A stretch of DNA of 8,652 bases from Bacteroidales bacterium (GTDB lineage: Bacteria; Bacteroidota; Bacteroidia; Bacteroidales; B39-G9). Below the pieces are notes generated by a model that made no database searches, was not told where the DNA came from, and was given only the letters and a program-made list of their open reading frames with translations. The DNA lies in the NCBI GenBank assembly GCA_023145555.1, contig JAGLDO010000073.1, forward strand, positions 1-8,652. The letters are read 5' to 3'. Shown one piece after another: positions 6,296-8,652 of the stretch; within the stretch, counting starts at the first letter, position 1; each line of letters opens with the position of its first letter. The translations under genes were made by a program, and so were the position numbers.

Positions 6296-8652
6296 ATGAA
6301 AATTAAGATGAAGCTAAATGCAAAAATTTTGTTTTTTATATTGCTTACTTCGGTTTTAATTTTTGGTACTGCTGTTGGCATCATTAGTATCAGCTTAAAG
6401 GGGAAATCATATTCTAATTCAACAAGATTGGCTGATACATATGTTAATGACTATGCAAATATAATTAAAACACACCTTGACAGCTATATGGAATCTACAA
6501 AGGTTTTACAGCAAATTTTTAATAATTTTGAAGACATCCCAATGCAAGAACGAAGAGCCACTTTCTCTACAATGATGAAACGCGTTCTTAAAGAAAACAA
6601 CAAATATATTTCCGTTTGGACTATCTGGGAGCCAAATACTATTGACACTTTAGATTCACAATATATTAATGCCCTTGAAAGCACTTTTATAGGAAATTAT
6701 TCACCTACATTTTATAAAGATAAAGGACAAATTAAAACACAAACATCAACCGAACAGGAACTTTTTCAAGGAGACTACTACACAATACCGAAATCAACCG
6801 GTAAAGAAACAATTATGGAACCTTATCGTTATTCATATACAGGCAAAAAAAATGACGAAGTGCTTGAGACAAACACGATTATACCAATAATGAAAAACGA
6901 TAATTTTATAGGAGTAGTTGGTATTGATGTTCCTCTTGATAATTTTCAACAACTTGTCGATTCTATTAAACCAATTGAAGGAAGTTATGCTTTTTTGATT
7001 TCAAACAATGGCGCTTTTATTACACATCCGTATAAAAATTTGGTTGGCAAAACGTTTAAAGATTTTGCTCCTTTTACTCAAAAAAGATTTCATGTTTTAG
7101 AAAAAATAAAAAAAGGTGAAAAGTTCTCATTAATAACTGTTGATAAAGAAATATTGCTTAGTTATATTACTTTTCATCCAATAAAAATTGGTAACACAAT
7201 AACACCGTGGTCGTTTGCTATTGTTGTGCCAAAAGAAGTGTTGATGGTTAAAGCACAAAATATATTTTTTAACTCAATACTTATCGGTATTGTTGGTTTG
7301 CTTATCCTTTCGTTAATAATTTTATTAGTTTCTAAAAGAATTGTTACAAACCCAATTTTAAAAATTACCAATTCATTAAGAGAGATAGCCAAGGGGAATA
7401 TTCACAAATCACAAAAAGTAAATATTAAAACAAATGATGAGATTGGTGATATTTCTAAATCAATAAATAAATTAGTTGACGGATTAGACGGAGCTATTGA
7501 TTTTGCTAATGAAATAGGACAGGGTAATTTAGATGCCGAGTTTAAACTATTAAGCGAAAAAGACGCCTTAGGACATTCATTAATAGAGATGAGAGAAAGT
7601 CTTGTAAATGCTTCAAAAGAGGAAGAAATACAAAAACTGGAAGAAGAAAAAAGGAATTGGCATACCCGGGGTCTGGCAAAATTTGGGGAAATTCTTCGTG
7701 ATAACAACGATAACATGAAGAAATTTTCATACAATATTATTAAAAATTTAGTTAAGTATGTTGAAGTTGCTCAAGGAGCATTTTTCATAATTAATGATGA
7801 AGACGAAAAAAATATTTATTACGACTTGTTTGCAACAATTGCTTTTGGAAGAAAGAAAAACATTAAAAAACAGGTGTTGTTGGGTGAAGAACTAATTGGA
7901 CGAGCTGCTCAGGAACAAAAAATTTTATATATCACAAATATACCCGAAAACTTTATTTCTATCACAACAGGAATTTCTACCGACAAAAGTCCACGAAATG
8001 TTTTAATCATACCGCTAAACCTTAACGATTATATATATGGTGTTATTGAGCTTGTATCTTTTAATGAATTTGAACCATATCAAATTGCTTTTATCGAAAA
8101 AGTAGCCGAGAGCATTGCTTCAACAATAGCCAGCATAAAAGTAAATTTAAAAACCAACAAGCTGCTTGAACAGGCTCAATATCAGAAAGATGAGCTTTCT
8201 CAACACGAAGAAGAAATGCGCCAAAATTTAGAAGAGTTACAAGCCACTCAAGAAGAAGCCGAAAAAAAAGATGTTGAACTTAAGAGTGTTATAAAATCAA
8301 TGCAAAACATTATCCCAATCATTGTTTTAGATATGGAAGGAATGATTGTTAGCGTTAATAATAAAATGGCTGAAACTTATGGCTATCCTGCTGATTTTAT
8401 GAAAGGAAAATTATTTGACTATTTTATTGTGAAAGATGAAAAATCGCGTGACGATTACGAAGAATTATTAAAAGAATTACAAGACGGAAATGTACAAGTA
8501 AGAGAAAGACGCCTTGTTGTTAATAAAGTTGAAAAATGGGTAAAAGAAATATATAAACCAATTATTGATGACGACACTTCATATAAAAATATTCTGATTG
8601 CTGTTGATATTTCCGAAAGCAAATTGTTAGATAAGCAAATAGCAGAAGTTTC
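6296..8652 (+). CDS. Sensor C: dCache-HAMP-HAMP-GAF-coiled coil-PAS protein, 3' end beyond window
   Basis: The frame is open from ATG 6296 to the right edge (785 full codons plus two bases, no stop). The N-terminus MKIKMKLNAKI matches those of sensors A and B. By residue: TM1 about 11-32; double-Cache-like periplasmic domain about 33-320 with SVWTIWEPNTID (106-117), NYSPTFYKDKG (134-144), VGIDVPLD (208-215) and SNNGAFITHP (236-245); TM2 323-346. HAMP (347-402, NDEIGD at 380-385) and a HAMP-like repeat (403-440) follow, then GAF 459-617, where the Cys shared by A and B is Ala (GRAAQEQ) and the SGLG turn is TGIS. The coiled coil is at 620-660 (HEEEMRQNLEELQATQEE) and PAS at about 663-772, ending AVDISESKLL. 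The sequence then enters a helix and is cut, so an output domain could still follow. It is the most diverged of the three, with a 6-7 residue offset arising mainly in the Cache domain. Ligand, partner and total length are unknown. Confidence 0.9.
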   Translation, partial: MKIKMKLNAKILFFILLTSVLIFGTAVGIISISLKGKSYSNSTRLADTYVNDYANIIKTHLDSYMESTKVLQQIFNNFEDIPMQERRATFSTMMKRVLKENNKYISVWTIWEPNTIDTLDSQYINALESTFIGNYSPTFYKDKGQIKTQTSTEQELFQGDYYTIPKSTGKETIMEPYRYSYTGKKNDEVLETNTIIPIMKNDNFIGVVGIDVPLDNFQQLVDSIKPIEGSYAFLISNNGAFITHPYKNLVGKTFKDFAPFTQKRFHVLEKIKKGEKFSLITVDKEILLSYITFHPIKIGNTITPWSFAIVVPKEVLMVKAQNIFFNSILIGIVGLLILSLIILLVSKRIVTNPILKITNSLREIAKGNIHKSQKVNIKTNDEIGDISKSINKLVDGLDGAIDFANEIGQGNLDAEFKLLSEKDALGHSLIEMRESLVNASKEEEIQKLEEEKRNWHTRGLAKFGEILRDNNDNMKKFSYNIIKNLVKYVEVAQGAFFIINDEDEKNIYYDLFATIAFGRKKNIKKQVLLGEELIGRAAQEQKILYITNIPENFISITTGISTDKSPRNVLIIPLNLNDYIYGVIELVSFNEFEPYQIAFIEKVAESIASTIASIKVNLKTNKLLEQAQYQKDELSQHEEEMRQNLEELQATQEEAEKKDVELKSVIKSMQNIIPIIVLDMEGMIVSVNNKMAETYGYPADFMKGKLFDYFIVKDEKSRDDYEELLKELQDGNVQVRERRLVVNKVEKWVKEIYKPIIDDDTSYKNILIAVDISESKLLDKQIAEV

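Noticed and set aside
6484..6684. Minus-strand frame inside sensor C Cache domain
   Set aside because: It lies opposite a continuous paralogue-supported coding frame and has no ribosome site.
7174..7734. Three minus-strand frames opposite the TM2-HAMP-GAF region of sensor C
   Set aside because: Two of them overlap each other, all are antisense to conserved domains, and they are rich in Ser/Phe/Ile from complementing AT-rich coding sequence.
1054..8652. Methyl-accepting chemotaxis receptors
   Set aside because: The Cache-HAMP layout suggests it, but the highly conserved MCP hairpin tip is absent and the coiled coil is a short GAF-PAS linker.
1..8652. CRISPR array, tRNA/rRNA genes, insertion sequence or phage genes
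   Set aside because: No regularly spaced repeats, clover-leaf sequences, transposase or integrase motifs, or terminal inverted repeats were seen. The repeated segments are coding similarity between paralogues.

Overview
The window is AT-rich, densely coding DNA, most likely from a member of the Bacteroidota (Bacteroidales/Marinilabiliales-like). The evidence is the TrpRS sequence with its KMGKS signature, and the GAF/coiled-coil family 'GIAKFGEILR...NND' ... 'EEEMRQNxEExQATQEE', which I know mainly from that phylum. This is an assignment from memory of the families, not from a database search. All recognised genes are on the + strand.

Layout: (1) positions 1-842 hold the 3' five-sixths or so of a tryptophanyl-tRNA synthetase gene (trpS), cut by the window edge. 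(2) Positions 843-1053 are a non-coding AT-rich gap with a short direct repeat and no convincing promoter or terminator. (3) From 1054 to the right edge run three tandem paralogous genes for large membrane sensors: sensor A 1054-3408 (784 aa), sensor B 3488-6247 (919 aa) and sensor C 6296 to beyond 8652 (at least 785 aa, cut by the edge). The gaps between them are 79 and 48 bp, so they are probably one operon.

All three sensors share one plan: a short cytoplasmic start, TM1, a periplasmic double-Cache-type sensory domain, TM2, HAMP, a second HAMP-like repeat, a GAF domain, a charged coiled coil, and PAS. None of the visible parts contains a histidine kinase, GGDEF/EAL, SpoIIE phosphatase, cyclase or chemotaxis-receptor signalling domain. 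Sensor B alone continues into a C-terminal helical domain that looks like a histidine phosphotransfer (Hpt) domain, but with Val where the phosphorylated His should be. A and B are almost collinear residue for residue and form the closer pair; C is more diverged, especially in the sensory domain and GAF.

Inferred working model: an array of paralogous receptors reads different or graded extracytoplasmic ligands (Cache) plus an intracellular cue (GAF/PAS). It passes the signal through coiled-coil contacts, perhaps by mixed dimers, to a catalytic partner encoded outside the window or in the unseen end of sensor C. trpS is a housekeeping neighbour with no evident functional link.
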